Source: Rhodococcus sp040643435
GTDB lineage: Bacteria; Actinomycetota; Actinomycetes; Mycobacteriales; Mycobacteriaceae
Reading direction: 5' to 3'
Assembly: GCF_040643435.1 (NCBI RefSeq)
Contig: NZ_JBEYUH010000003.1
Span: forward strand, 322,949 to 386,948
Length of the DNA: 64,000 bases
The notes beneath the pieces were generated by a model. It ran no database searches and was not told where the DNA came from. It saw nothing but the letters and a program-made list of their open reading frames with translations. Position 1 is the first letter of the stretch. Every line of letters begins with the position of its first letter. The translations under genes were made by a program, and so were the position numbers. Below are positions 10,201 through 17,927 of this stretch, in pieces.

Positions 10201-12147
10201 TACGCGGAGTTGCCGCGCACCGCCTTCATCCGCAAGCCCTACTGGGTCGACGCCCGCATCGGCGCCGCCGGCAACGGTCGGGCGCCGGGCGCGCGCGTCG
10301 CGCTTCCGGACGGCCGCTACGTGTGGGAGGTGCAGGCCGCGGCCGTCACCGACGCAGCCGAGCTGGTCGTCGCGGCGGCCTCACAGGTGCTCTCCGATGT
10401 CACGCTCACCGCGTCCATCCCGCACGCGGGCGTCCCCGCGACCGGCACACTCACCACGACGCTGACCCGCCATCCCGGTGGTGCCTCGTTGCAGGTGCAC
10501 GCGAACACCGGTGACGGTTTCACCCTCGTCCACGAGGGCGTCGTCACTTCCGGCGAACCGCTTCCTGCGCCCGTCGCCGCAGCCGCGACGTCGGCTGTGC
10601 AGGCGGACGAGCAACCCGAGGTCGTCGAGTCGGTCGGTGGCAAGTGGGATCCGAACGGATCGCAGACTCTCGAGGACCGCCTGACGTTGATCGTCGCAGA
10701 GTCGATGGGGTACTCACCGGAGGATCTGCCGGCCGAGATCCCGCTCATCGAGCTGGGTCTGGACTCGCTCATGGCGGTCCGCATCAAGAACCGCGTCGAG
10801 TACGAGTTCGACATCCCGCAGTTGCAGCTCTCGGCGGTCAAGGACGCGAGCCTGCGCGATGTCGCGAAGTACCTGCGGTACGCCGTCGAAAACCGCGAAG
10901 AGGTCGCACAGCTCGCCGAACAGCAGGCTGCCGAGAAGGCGGCCGAGCGTGCAGCAGCCACCGGCGGGGACGAGCTTCCGCAGGTCGAGGACACCACAGT
11001 GGTAGGCGAGGCCGAGCAGGTTCTCTCCGAAGCCGAAGCCGAAGCCGAAGCCGAAGCCGAGTCGAGTGGTGTCGACGTTCCCCCGCGCGACGCTGCGGAA
11101 CGACTGACCTTCGCGTCGTGGGCGGTGATAACCGGTAAGTCCGCCAAGGGCATCTTCAACCCGTTGCCGAAGCTCGATCGGAACGCGGCAGAGCGACTCG
11201 CGGCACGCCTCACCGAGCGGGCCGAGGGCGAGATCACCGTCGACGAGGTGCTCGCGGCGACCACCATCGAGCAGCTCGCCGACACCGTGCGGCAGCACCT
11301 CGAATCTGCCGACCGCATCGACGGTCTCGTGCGCACCCTGCGTCCTCGCGCCGAGGGTTCCGACGCGGTGCCGGTCTTCGTCTTCCACCCCGCGGGTGGT
11401 TCGACCGTTGCATACGAGCCGCTGCTGCGCCGTCTGCCCGCCCACACCCCGATGTTCGGTTTCGAGCGCACCGAGGGCCCCATCGACACTCGGGCCCAGG
11501 TCTACCTGCCGCTCATCAAGGAGATCCAGGGCGACGGACCGTACGTGCTGTGCGGTTGGTCGCTCGGCGGAGTCCTCGCCTACGCCGTCGCCCGGTTACT
11601 GCGTGAAGAAGGCAAGGACGTGCGTCTCGTCGGCCTCATCGACACGGTCATGGCCGGGGAGAAGGTCGAGGACACGCCCGACGAGATCCGCAAGCGGTGG
11701 CAGCGTTATTCGGCGTTCGCGAAGAAGACCTACGGGATCGACGCGCCGCTTCCGTACGATCTGCTGGCCGAGGCCGGCAGCGACGAGGAGCAGATCGGAA
11801 TCCTGATGGGTCTGCTCGAGATGAGCGGGGCGCAGATTCCCGGCGGCATCATCGAGCACCAGCGCACGTCGTGGCTCGACAACCGCGCCATCCAGACGGC
11901 AGAACTCGCGCCCTACGGCGGAGATGTCGTGCTGTACATGGCCGACAAGTACCACGACGACGCGATCGATCTCGAGCCGGCCTTCGGCACCCGGCAGCCC
12001 GACGGTGGGTGGGGCGAGGTCGTCGCGAATCTCGAGGTCGTGCACGTCGGTGGCGATCACCTGCAGATCGTCGACGAGCCGTACATCTCGAAGGTGGGAG
12101 AAGACCTGACCCGCAAGCTGGCCGACATCGAGGCCTCGAGGAGCTGA
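7237..12147 (+). CDS. pks13: Pks13 mycolic acid condensase
   Basis: 1636-residue type I polyketide synthase that performs the Claisen condensation giving the mycolate beta-keto ester. Domains in order (residues counted from the TTG at 7234): N-terminal ACP (1-95, GLSSRD), ketosynthase (about 105-530, active Cys275 in DTACSSS), acyltransferase (about 640-950, Ser741 in GHSMGE), C-terminal ACP (about 1140-1220, Ser1178 in GLDSLM), a Glu/Ala-rich linker (1265-1277), and thioesterase (about 1365-1635, Ser1443 in GWSLGG). Length is close to mycobacterial Pks13 (1733). ATG 7237 and TTG 7234 are alternative starts. A TAGCGT box at 7222 suggests a possible internal promoter. Confidence 0.97.
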   Translation: MSDTEMTVAQLREWLRNWIADATGQPVSQISDDRPMEEFGLSSRDAVAMAGEIEELLGVTLNATVAYQHPTIASLATRIIEGEPEAPAEDESALYTVGAVTGAKDIAIVGLSTRFPGHVDTPEQMWELLASGRDGITDLPEGRWSEFENDPAVWESIRNANTRGGYLDDVKGFDAEFFAMSPREVEMVDPQQRLALELTWEALENAHIPPSDLKGGSVGVFIGSSASDYMLLAVGDPSAAHPYALTGTSTAVIANRVSYFYDFHGPSVTLDTACSSSLVAVHQAVRALRSGEADVALAGGVNMLLAPAGTLGFDELGVMAPDGRIKAFSADADGMIRAEGGGLLVLKRLEDAERDGDEILAVIAGSAVNQDGRSNGLAAPNPEAQVDVLRRAYRDAQILPSGVDYIEAHGTGTVLGDPIEADALGRVVGRGRETDKPVLLGSAKTNFGHLESAAGAAGLIKVVLAMQNDQLPPTLNYTAPNPYIPFDRANLKVIPEGADWPRYTGRAVAGVSGFGFGGTNAHVVVREYTGPEGLQAAEAEVEVLPEEITATAEENTEAARELPVLLAVSAAMPSRRRRAAADLADWLETEKGSTTPLADVARTLARRNHGRSRAIVVASNHGEAIAGLRAVAAGKPAQGVFTADAPASKGAVWVLSGFGAQHRKMAKQLYLENPVFAAAVDEVDELIYDESGYSMKEKFLDDGQDYDVETAQVGIFTIQVGLAAVLRHHGAEPAAVVGHSMGEAAGAYISGGLSLEDAVRVICARSRLMGEAEAGLEGDDIRLMALVEYSAAEITDVLPDFPQLEVCVYAAPTHTVIGGPQEQVNAIVARAEAEEKFARVLQTKGASHTSQVDPILGELAAELAGIEPYRLKADLYSSVDQETLYRVGHAGLHDVDYWTKGMRHSVYFTQAIRQALSDGYTTFVELNANPATLMSVAATAFDAGVQDGQFIQTLKRKEDESLGVLTALAQLYVHGQPVDLKTLLPEGGYAELPRTAFIRKPYWVDARIGAAGNGRAPGARVALPDGRYVWEVQAAAVTDAAELVVAAASQVLSDVTLTASIPHAGVPATGTLTTTLTRHPGGASLQVHANTGDGFTLVHEGVVTSGEPLPAPVAAAATSAVQADEQPEVVESVGGKWDPNGSQTLEDRLTLIVAESMGYSPEDLPAEIPLIELGLDSLMAVRIKNRVEYEFDIPQLQLSAVKDASLRDVAKYLRYAVENREEVAQLAEQQAAEKAAERAAATGGDELPQVEDTTVVGEAEQVLSEAEAEAEAEAESSGVDVPPRDAAERLTFASWAVITGKSAKGIFNPLPKLDRNAAERLAARLTERAEGEITVDEVLAATTIEQLADTVRQHLESADRIDGLVRTLRPRAEGSDAVPVFVFHPAGGSTVAYEPLLRRLPAHTPMFGFERTEGPIDTRAQVYLPLIKEIQGDGPYVLCGWSLGGVLAYAVARLLREEGKDVRLVGLIDTVMAGEKVEDTPDEIRKRWQRYSAFAKKTYGIDAPLPYDLLAEAGSDEEQIGILMGLLEMSGAQIPGGIIEHQRTSWLDNRAIQTAELAPYGGDVVLYMADKYHDDAIDLEPAFGTRQPDGGWGEVVANLEVVHVGGDHLQIVDEPYISKVGEDLTRKLADIEASRS
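11027..11061 (+). repeat. CCGAAG hexanucleotide tandem repeat in pks13 linker
   Basis: About 5.7 perfect copies of CCGAAG encode an alternating Glu-Ala run between the C-terminal ACP and thioesterase domains of Pks13. The unit is a multiple of three, so copy-number slippage would change linker length without a frameshift. Confidence 0.85.
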
Positions 12148-12154
12148 ACGAACA

Positions 12155-13696
12155 GTGAGCACCACGGCACAGAAGCTGGCCGAGCTGCGCGAGAAGCTGG
12201 AGGTGGCGAAGGAGCCTGCCGGCGAACTCGCCATCGCCAAGCGCGCGAAGAAGGGCATTCCCAGCGCTCGCGAGCGCATCGACATGCTGCTCGACAAGGG
12301 CAGTTTCGTCGAGATCGGCGCCTTGATGAAGACGCCCGGTCGTGAGGACGCCATGTACGGCGACGCCGTCGTCGTAGGCCACGGCACGGTCGACGGCCGG
12401 CCCGTCGCGGTGTTCTCCCACGACCAGACCGTCTTCGGCGGCAGCGTCGGTGAGATGTTCGGCCGCAAGGTCGCCGCTGTGCTCGACTTCGCACTCAAGG
12501 TCGGCTGCCCCGTGGTCGGTATCAACGACTCCGGCGGTGCCCGCGTGCAGGACGCCGTCACTTCCCTGGCGTGGTACGGCGAGATCGGCAAGCGTCACGA
12601 GCCGCTGTCGGGCCTTTGCCCGCAGATCTCCGTGATCGTCGGCAACTGCGCCGGCGGTGCGGTCTACGCGCCGATCAACACCGACGTCGTGGTCGCCACC
12701 GAGAGCGCTCACATGTTCGTCACCGGACCGGACGTCATCAAGGCGGTCACCGGTGAGAGCGTGAGCCTCGAGGAACTCGGCGGTGCCCGCCACCAGGCCG
12801 AGTACGGCAACGTGCACCACGTCGCGCACGACGAGAAGGCGGCCTTCGAGTGGGTGCGGCAGTACCTGAGCTACATGCCGTCCAATGCGCAGGAGAAGCC
12901 GCCGATCGTCAATCCCGGTCTCGAACCGGAGATCACCCCGGACGATCTCGAGCTCGACAGCTTCATGCCCGACGCCGACAACTCCGGCTACGACATGCAC
13001 GACATCCTGCTCAAGATCTTCGACGACGGCGACTTCCTGGAAGTCCGCTCGCAGACCGCGCCGAACATCATCACCGGCTACGCGCGAGTCGACGGCCGCG
13101 CGGTGGGTGTCGTGGCGAATCAGCCGCTGTACCTGTCGGGTGCGCTCGATGCGGCCGCTGCCGACAAGGCGGCGCACTTCGTGCGTGTGTGCGACGCTTA
13201 CGACATCCCGCTCGTCTTCGTCGTCGACACCCCGGGCTTCCTGCCCGGTGTCGAGCAGGAGAAGATCGGCGTCATCAAGCGTGGTGGCCGGTTCCTCTTC
13301 TCGTACGTCGAGGCCTCTGTCCCGAAGGTGACGGTCGTGGTGCGCAAGGCCTACGGCGGTGGCTACGCCGTGATGGGCTCGAAGCAGCTCGGTGCCGACA
13401 TCAACTTCGCGTGGCCCACCGCCCGGATCGCGGTGATGGGTGCCGAGTCGGCTGTCGCGGTGATCGGCCGTCGGCAGATCGAGGCTGCGGGGGAGAACGC
13501 TCCGGCAGTACGTCAGCAGCTCATCAACTTCTACAACGAGCACGTCGCGACGCCGTACATCGCAGCAGAGCGCGGCTATGTCGACGCGGTAATCGAGCCG
13601 TCGGCCACGCGCCTCGAAATTCGTAAGGCGCTCACCCTTCTTCGCGACAAGGAAGTGTTCAAGAACCCCCGCAAGCACCACCTGCTGCCGCTCTGA
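12155..13696 (+). CDS. accD4: AccD4 acyl-CoA carboxylase beta subunit
   Basis: 513-residue carboxyltransferase subunit that, with AccA3 and AccD5, carboxylates the alpha-branch C24-26 acyl-CoA used by Pks13. Both crotonase-like halves are present, with oxyanion-hole glycines in NCAGGAVYAP in the N-terminal half and AYGGGYAVMGSK in the C-terminal half. Length fits mycobacterial AccD4 (522). It starts with GTG seven bases after the pks13 stop, with GAGGAGCTG overlapping the end of pks13, so translation is probably coupled. It ends at a large hairpin shared with the convergent tetR gene. Confidence 0.95.
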   Translation: MSTTAQKLAELREKLEVAKEPAGELAIAKRAKKGIPSARERIDMLLDKGSFVEIGALMKTPGREDAMYGDAVVVGHGTVDGRPVAVFSHDQTVFGGSVGEMFGRKVAAVLDFALKVGCPVVGINDSGGARVQDAVTSLAWYGEIGKRHEPLSGLCPQISVIVGNCAGGAVYAPINTDVVVATESAHMFVTGPDVIKAVTGESVSLEELGGARHQAEYGNVHHVAHDEKAAFEWVRQYLSYMPSNAQEKPPIVNPGLEPEITPDDLELDSFMPDADNSGYDMHDILLKIFDDGDFLEVRSQTAPNIITGYARVDGRAVGVVANQPLYLSGALDAAAADKAAHFVRVCDAYDIPLVFVVDTPGFLPGVEQEKIGVIKRGGRFLFSYVEASVPKVTVVVRKAYGGGYAVMGSKQLGADINFAWPTARIAVMGAESAVAVIGRRQIEAAGENAPAVRQQLINFYNEHVATPYIAAERGYVDAVIEPSATRLEIRKALTLLRDKEVFKNPRKHHLLPL

Positions 13697-13704
13697 GTGC
13701 AGGC

Positions 13705-13742
13705 GTGGGTTACGTCCGCAGGCCCCTGCGGACGTAACCCAC
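13705..13742. terminator. 16-bp perfect hairpin at the accD4/tetR convergence
   Basis: Arms 13705-13720 and 13727-13742 are perfectly complementary around the loop GGCCCC. The element starts 8 bases after the accD4 stop and contains the last codons and the stop of the opposing tetR gene. No T-run follows on either side. It is likely a transcription stop or mRNA-end stabiliser for both genes. Confidence 0.65.
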
Positions 13743-14348
13743 GATGTGCTCGACCTCGGAGTCGGCGTCGAAATCCGACGCGTCCTTCCACAGCAGATGC
13801 TCCATCGATGCGAGCAGCAGGATCGACGTGGTCAACGAATCCCGTTCGGGATCGGTCGAACCCAGTTCGGTGATCGGCCCGGCGAGGACCTGTGCGAGCG
13901 TCGTCTCCAGATCTTCCCGAACCTTCGGGGCGTGCGACCTGCCGCCCGCGGACGCCACGACATTGCGTGTGGCGGCGGCGATCTCGGGATCGACGGCCTG
14001 GCTGAGAATTGCTGCGATGCCCGCACGCAGAGCGTCCTCGGGTGTGGTCGCCGCATCGATCTTCCGGCGCAGATACGCGACGAGCCGGTGCCCACCCTCC
14101 TCGACGACGGCGTCGACGAAATCGCCCTTGCTCCTGAAGTAGCGGTAGAAGGCATCGTTGGAGAGTCCGGCCGCGGCGACGATGTCGGCGACCCGCGCGG
14201 GCTCCCCTCGGGTGAGCAGCTCGCGTCCGCACCGGATCAGGGTGTCGACGTCGCGGCTCGCAGCCTCCTGCCGAGGCGACAAGCTTCGATGCACGGCCTG
14301 GGAGGCGCGCGGCGACAGCGGCGGTGCAACGGGCTTCTCGGTGTTCAC
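13710..14348 (-). CDS. TetR-family transcriptional regulator
   Basis: 212-residue TetR regulator. The N-terminal helix-turn-helix (about residues 34-80) includes ARVADIVAAAGLSNDAFYRYFRSK-type sequence; the C-terminal ligand domain is family-typical but not assignable to a ligand. It lies convergent with fadD32-pks13-accD4 and downstream of the emb genes, so regulation of lipid or wall genes is plausible but unproven. GTG at 14348 sits six bases after TAGAAT, which suggests a leaderless transcript. Its last ten codons form one arm and the loop of the hairpin shared with accD4. Confidence 0.88.
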   Translation of the reverse strand: MNTEKPVAPPLSPRASQAVHRSLSPRQEAASRDVDTLIRCGRELLTRGEPARVADIVAAAGLSNDAFYRYFRSKGDFVDAVVEEGGHRLVAYLRRKIDAATTPEDALRAGIAAILSQAVDPEIAAATRNVVASAGGRSHAPKVREDLETTLAQVLAGPITELGSTDPERDSLTTSILLLASMEHLLWKDASDFDADSEVEHIVGYVRRGLRT

Positions 14349-14360
14349 CCGCTCATTCTA
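14346..14360 (-). promoter_or_regulatory. Leaderless promoter of tetR
   Basis: TAGAAT (reverse complement of 14355-14360) followed by 6 bases and the GTG start. Confidence 0.5.
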
Positions 14361-14409
14361 TGTAATAGGAACGGGCTTCTCTCGGCACACCCCGCCCACC
14401 GTCACCAGG

Positions 14410-14556
14410 TCAGGGGACCGTCCATGATCCGGTCCCCGGGACGAACGTCACGCCCTCGATCTTCACGACGGCAGTGACCGTACCCGGACCCGTCACGACC
14501 GCCACCTGAGCGGGGCCGTCGATCATCGCCCGGATCGGCAGGCGAACGGGTCTCAC
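14410..14556 (-). CDS. Possible 48-residue small protein downstream of emb
   Basis: A short frame opens with GTG at 14556, 18 bases after the stop of the preceding arabinosyltransferase, and ends at TGA 14410-14412. It is in the same frame as that gene: after the emb stop codon there are 54 sense codons before the next stop. Third positions are strongly G/C and the predicted product (ending EGVTFVPGTGSWTVP) looks protein-like, with regular beta-type Val/Thr alternation. No ribosome site is obvious. It could be a small translationally coupled protein, a stop-readthrough tail of Emb, or a decayed extension. No family recognised. Confidence 0.35.
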   Translation of the reverse strand: MRPVRLPIRAMIDGPAQVAVVTGPGTVTAVVKIEGVTFVPGTGSWTVP

Positions 14557-14574
14557 CCGTTGCTCACCGCAGGA

Positions 14575-17500
14575 TCACTCGTACACGCGCATCGGGGCGG
14601 GCTTCCACAACCCCGATCGCGTCACCTCGGTGGTCGTCAGTTCCGCAGGTTCGGCGTTGGGATAGAAGCGCACATAGCGTTCGAGCGACCCCCAGTCGCG
14701 GGCCCAGTCGTTCTCCAGATAGGTCGGCACCTGCTCGGGGCGGGCGAGGACTTCTGCGAAGCCGAGCGGGCCGCCGTTGTCGGCGGACTGCCAGGTATCC
14801 GTCGACGACACGGCGAGCGGACGGTCGGGCAGCACCCGGTAGTTCGGCATCTCGGCGACGCCCGCCCAGTGGTCGAACGGACGTTGGCACGGGAACTGCA
14901 GGCCCACAGCCCAGTCCAGCAGGAGGGGCTGCTCGGAACCGAGCTGCTCGTCGAGTCGCTCGAGCGCAGGGACGCGCGGCGGAGTGAACGCCAGCCACTG
15001 GTCGCCGGTGAGATTGGGATCGTTGGCGACGATGCGGACCGCGTCCACATCGTCGGGCAGATCCGCGAGCGGCACCCGCAGGTTCCGCCACGACGGCGCA
15101 GGGCCGATGTCGCGCGGCAGGTAGGTGCCCTTGGCCTCGACGCTGCCGTCGGGGAGGCGGGTGCCGTATTCCACGAGCAGCGACTGTCCGTAGGTCAGTG
15201 CGCCGGTGTCGTCGTACGACCAGATGCGGCCGGCCGCGGAGATGACCACCAGCGGCGTCTCGTCGGTGACCTCGGGCAGGGCGTACCAGCTCGAGGTGAG
15301 CGAGGCGGGCTCCTGCATGCCTTGCTGGTAGCTGCCGAGCACCGGCGTGACGGCCGGATCGAGCCCGAAGGGCAGGCGCACGGTGCTGCCGTTGACGGTC
15401 TGCGCGCCCGAGCCACCCGTGGTGCCGCCGCCCGCGCCGGTCTGGAAGGTCGGGCCGACGCTCTGGTTGTCCGTGTTGCCCTGGCCGGGCTTCACCTCGA
15501 CGTAGTCGGCAGTCAGATCGGTCGGCACGCCGTCCGGGGTGAAGCCGCGCGGCTCGGCACCGGCGAGCGGATCGCCGCCCGCAGGCGGATTCGCGGGGTC
15601 GATGATCGGTTCGAGGCGCCCCTGGTTGGGATCCTCCTCGACGAGCACATCGTTCGCCAGACCGCAGGTCTGCCCGGCGAGCGCACCGATGTTGGAGCGG
15701 GCGAGCGAGTACGCCGGGTACTGCGACACGGCTCCCTTGAGCAGCGACAGCACTTCGAACAGCACCATGGCCGCGGCGACGACCGTGAGTGGTGCGGCCG
15801 CGAGAGTGCGGATCCGGCGACCCTTCTTCGTCTCCGGAGACTCAGGTGGGGGTGCATAGCCCTCTCGGAGGTACTGCCACGCGACGAGCACGAGAGCGAG
15901 GCCGAAGAGGATGAGGAACAGCGAACTGGACTGGTAACCGCTCAACGAGACCGTCTTGTCGAACCACGGCACGCCGTAGCTGGAGACGTACCACCAGCCG
16001 TTGATACCGGCGAACGACACCGCCAGGACGAACAGCAGTCCGGCGAGGAAGATCGAGCGGTTGCGCCGCGACCGCAACGCACTCGCGGAGACCACCACGG
16101 CCGTGACCGTGGCGAGCGAGCCGGCGATGCCCGCGTACGCCCCGAAGTGGTGGGTCCACTTCGTGGGGTTGAACATCATGAAGAAGATCGTGCCGAAGAC
16201 GATGCCGAGCAGACGCCAGGTGGGGCTCACGGCGATACCGGGGATGCGGCGGCGGCGCAGCAGCACGAACAGCGTCGTGAACAGGCACAGCAGCATCACG
16301 AGGAAGGCGAAACGGCGCGGCAGCGACCCGTCGACGGTCTGCACCATCAGGTAGTAGTAGCGGAGGAAGTCGTTCCACCACTCCTCGTTCGGGCCGATGA
16401 TGGTGCGCACGCGGGTCGCCTCGAGGACTGCGGCGAGGGTCTGGTCGGAGAACACCACGACGAGCACGAGCAGTCCGGCCGCGCCGATCGGGGCGAGCAG
16501 CGGAAGCGTGCCGACCTCGCGGTGGCGGCGCACGATGATCCGCGTCATCGGGCGGATACCGGCGATCAGGGCGGCCACACACATCAGGCCGGTCGGTGCG
16601 GCGGCGAGTGTGAAGGCGCCGATGATGACGGCGGAGGCCGCGGGCAGAAGACGGCCGGTGGCGATGGCGCGCTCGATCGAGCACCAGGTGAGCAGGGCAC
16701 CGAGCGCGACGATGGGTTCGGGCCGCAGACCGTTGTTGTAGGGCAGCCAGAACGCGAGGAACACCAATCCGCCGGTCCACAGCGCGATGCGGTTGTGCCG
16801 CACGGCCCGTCCCAGACGCGGCACCACCTCGCGGCTGATCACCATCCAGCACAGGACCGCGGCGATCAGGGCCGGGATGCGCATCCACGGGCTGGCCGTG
16901 GAGATCTTCGCGAACGCCGCCAGCACGTCGTAGTACCAGCCGAAGGGCGCCTCGGGGACACCGAACCAACGGAAGTAGTTGGCCATGTAGCCGGAGTGCT
17001 CCGACACACGGGCCATGGTCAGGAGATAACCGTCGTCCGAGGTGTTGGCGCCGAAGAAATGCCAGCCGACGAGCGTGAGGATGACCACGACGTCGACGCC
17101 GGTGAACTTCCACCAGCGGGCGGGCAGGAACCGGCGGTGACGGCGACCGTCCGTGCCGTCGAGCTTGGCCAGTGCGCCGAGCGCGAGAGCGGTCGACAGC
17201 ACCGCGAGGATCATCGCGAGCGACTTGACGAGTGTCGGGGACGACGTGAAGCGCGAATCGACGTCGACGGTCACTTCGAGGCCGGGTACCGCGGTCGGCA
17301 GGTCGCTGAACACGCCCACGACGAGTGGCCGCAGATCACCGGTGAGTTCACCGGCGCGCGGGTTGCCGTTCTCGTCGAAGAGGCCCACGAACTCCGCGCT
17401 GGTGCGTTCGGAGTCGGAGGAGATGACCAGTTCGCTGCATGCGGCCGACTCGACGTCGGCGCGCGGCGCGGTGGCGACCACTACGTTGCGATCGAGCACG

Positions 17501-17883
17501 TCGACGTTCTCGGTGCCGACCCGCACGAACATCGCGTTGAGTGAGGCATCCTGCCCGCTCGTGGGAGCAGTGGCGAGCAGCATGCCGCCGTCGGCCGGCA
17601 TGTCTGCGACGGCGGTACACGGCACCGTCGCGCGGAACTGCAGCGGAACCTGCGCCATCAGCGGCAACTCGACATCGGTCGCCGCAGCGTCCTGCGGCCA
17701 CGCCATCGTCGTCTCGGTCACGCGGACCGGAAGGAAGGGTGTGGCCAGCGCCAAGATCATGCCGAGCAGCCCGGCGACGACGGCTACGAGCCGTGCGGTC
17801 CGGTACCGAGTGCGAAGGTCCTCGCCCACGGACCGGGTGGCGGTCACTGAGGGCGCGGGTGAGGTCGTCACGTCGTCGGGCAC
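14575..17883 (-). CDS. embB: EmbB-like arabinosyltransferase (distal paralogue)
   Basis: 1102-residue GT-C arabinosyltransferase that extends arabinan with decaprenyl-P-arabinose at the outer face of the membrane. It has an N-terminal membrane helix (30-52), a periplasmic beta domain (55-215), about a dozen further helices (220-770) and a C-terminal carbohydrate-binding domain ending TRSGLWKPAPMRVYE. The modified GT-C motif is Asp283-Asp284 in NTSDDGY. Sequence after this motif (PFGWYYDVL, RRHREVGTLPLL, LEATRVR) resembles mycobacterial EmbB more than EmbC. The position equivalent to EmbB Met306 is Phe324. GTG at 17883 lies eight bases after TACCAT, pointing to a leaderless start even though the upstream paralogue ends only 44 bases away. 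Confidence 0.93.
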   Translation of the reverse strand: MPDDVTTSPAPSVTATRSVGEDLRTRYRTARLVAVVAGLLGMILALATPFLPVRVTETTMAWPQDAAATDVELPLMAQVPLQFRATVPCTAVADMPADGGMLLATAPTSGQDASLNAMFVRVGTENVDVLDRNVVVATAPRADVESAACSELVISSDSERTSAEFVGLFDENGNPRAGELTGDLRPLVVGVFSDLPTAVPGLEVTVDVDSRFTSSPTLVKSLAMILAVLSTALALGALAKLDGTDGRRHRRFLPARWWKFTGVDVVVILTLVGWHFFGANTSDDGYLLTMARVSEHSGYMANYFRWFGVPEAPFGWYYDVLAAFAKISTASPWMRIPALIAAVLCWMVISREVVPRLGRAVRHNRIALWTGGLVFLAFWLPYNNGLRPEPIVALGALLTWCSIERAIATGRLLPAASAVIIGAFTLAAAPTGLMCVAALIAGIRPMTRIIVRRHREVGTLPLLAPIGAAGLLVLVVVFSDQTLAAVLEATRVRTIIGPNEEWWNDFLRYYYLMVQTVDGSLPRRFAFLVMLLCLFTTLFVLLRRRRIPGIAVSPTWRLLGIVFGTIFFMMFNPTKWTHHFGAYAGIAGSLATVTAVVVSASALRSRRNRSIFLAGLLFVLAVSFAGINGWWYVSSYGVPWFDKTVSLSGYQSSSLFLILFGLALVLVAWQYLREGYAPPPESPETKKGRRIRTLAAAPLTVVAAAMVLFEVLSLLKGAVSQYPAYSLARSNIGALAGQTCGLANDVLVEEDPNQGRLEPIIDPANPPAGGDPLAGAEPRGFTPDGVPTDLTADYVEVKPGQGNTDNQSVGPTFQTGAGGGTTGGSGAQTVNGSTVRLPFGLDPAVTPVLGSYQQGMQEPASLTSSWYALPEVTDETPLVVISAAGRIWSYDDTGALTYGQSLLVEYGTRLPDGSVEAKGTYLPRDIGPAPSWRNLRVPLADLPDDVDAVRIVANDPNLTGDQWLAFTPPRVPALERLDEQLGSEQPLLLDWAVGLQFPCQRPFDHWAGVAEMPNYRVLPDRPLAVSSTDTWQSADNGGPLGFAEVLARPEQVPTYLENDWARDWGSLERYVRFYPNAEPAELTTTEVTRSGLWKPAPMRVYE

Positions 17884-17897
17884 GGGAGTCGATGGTA
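17881..17897 (-). promoter_or_regulatory. Internal leaderless promoter of distal emb gene
   Basis: TACCAT (reverse complement of 17892-17897), then CGACTCCC, then the GTG start at 17883. Confidence 0.45.
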
Positions 17898-17927
17898 TCC
17901 GGCGGCCTGGTGTGACGGCACTCGCCC

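Noticed and set aside
14560..17544. A nearly 1000-codon frame on the plus strand opposite the distal emb gene
   Set aside because: Low-complexity Gly/Arg/Asp/His product with no domains; an antisense shadow of high-GC third positions.
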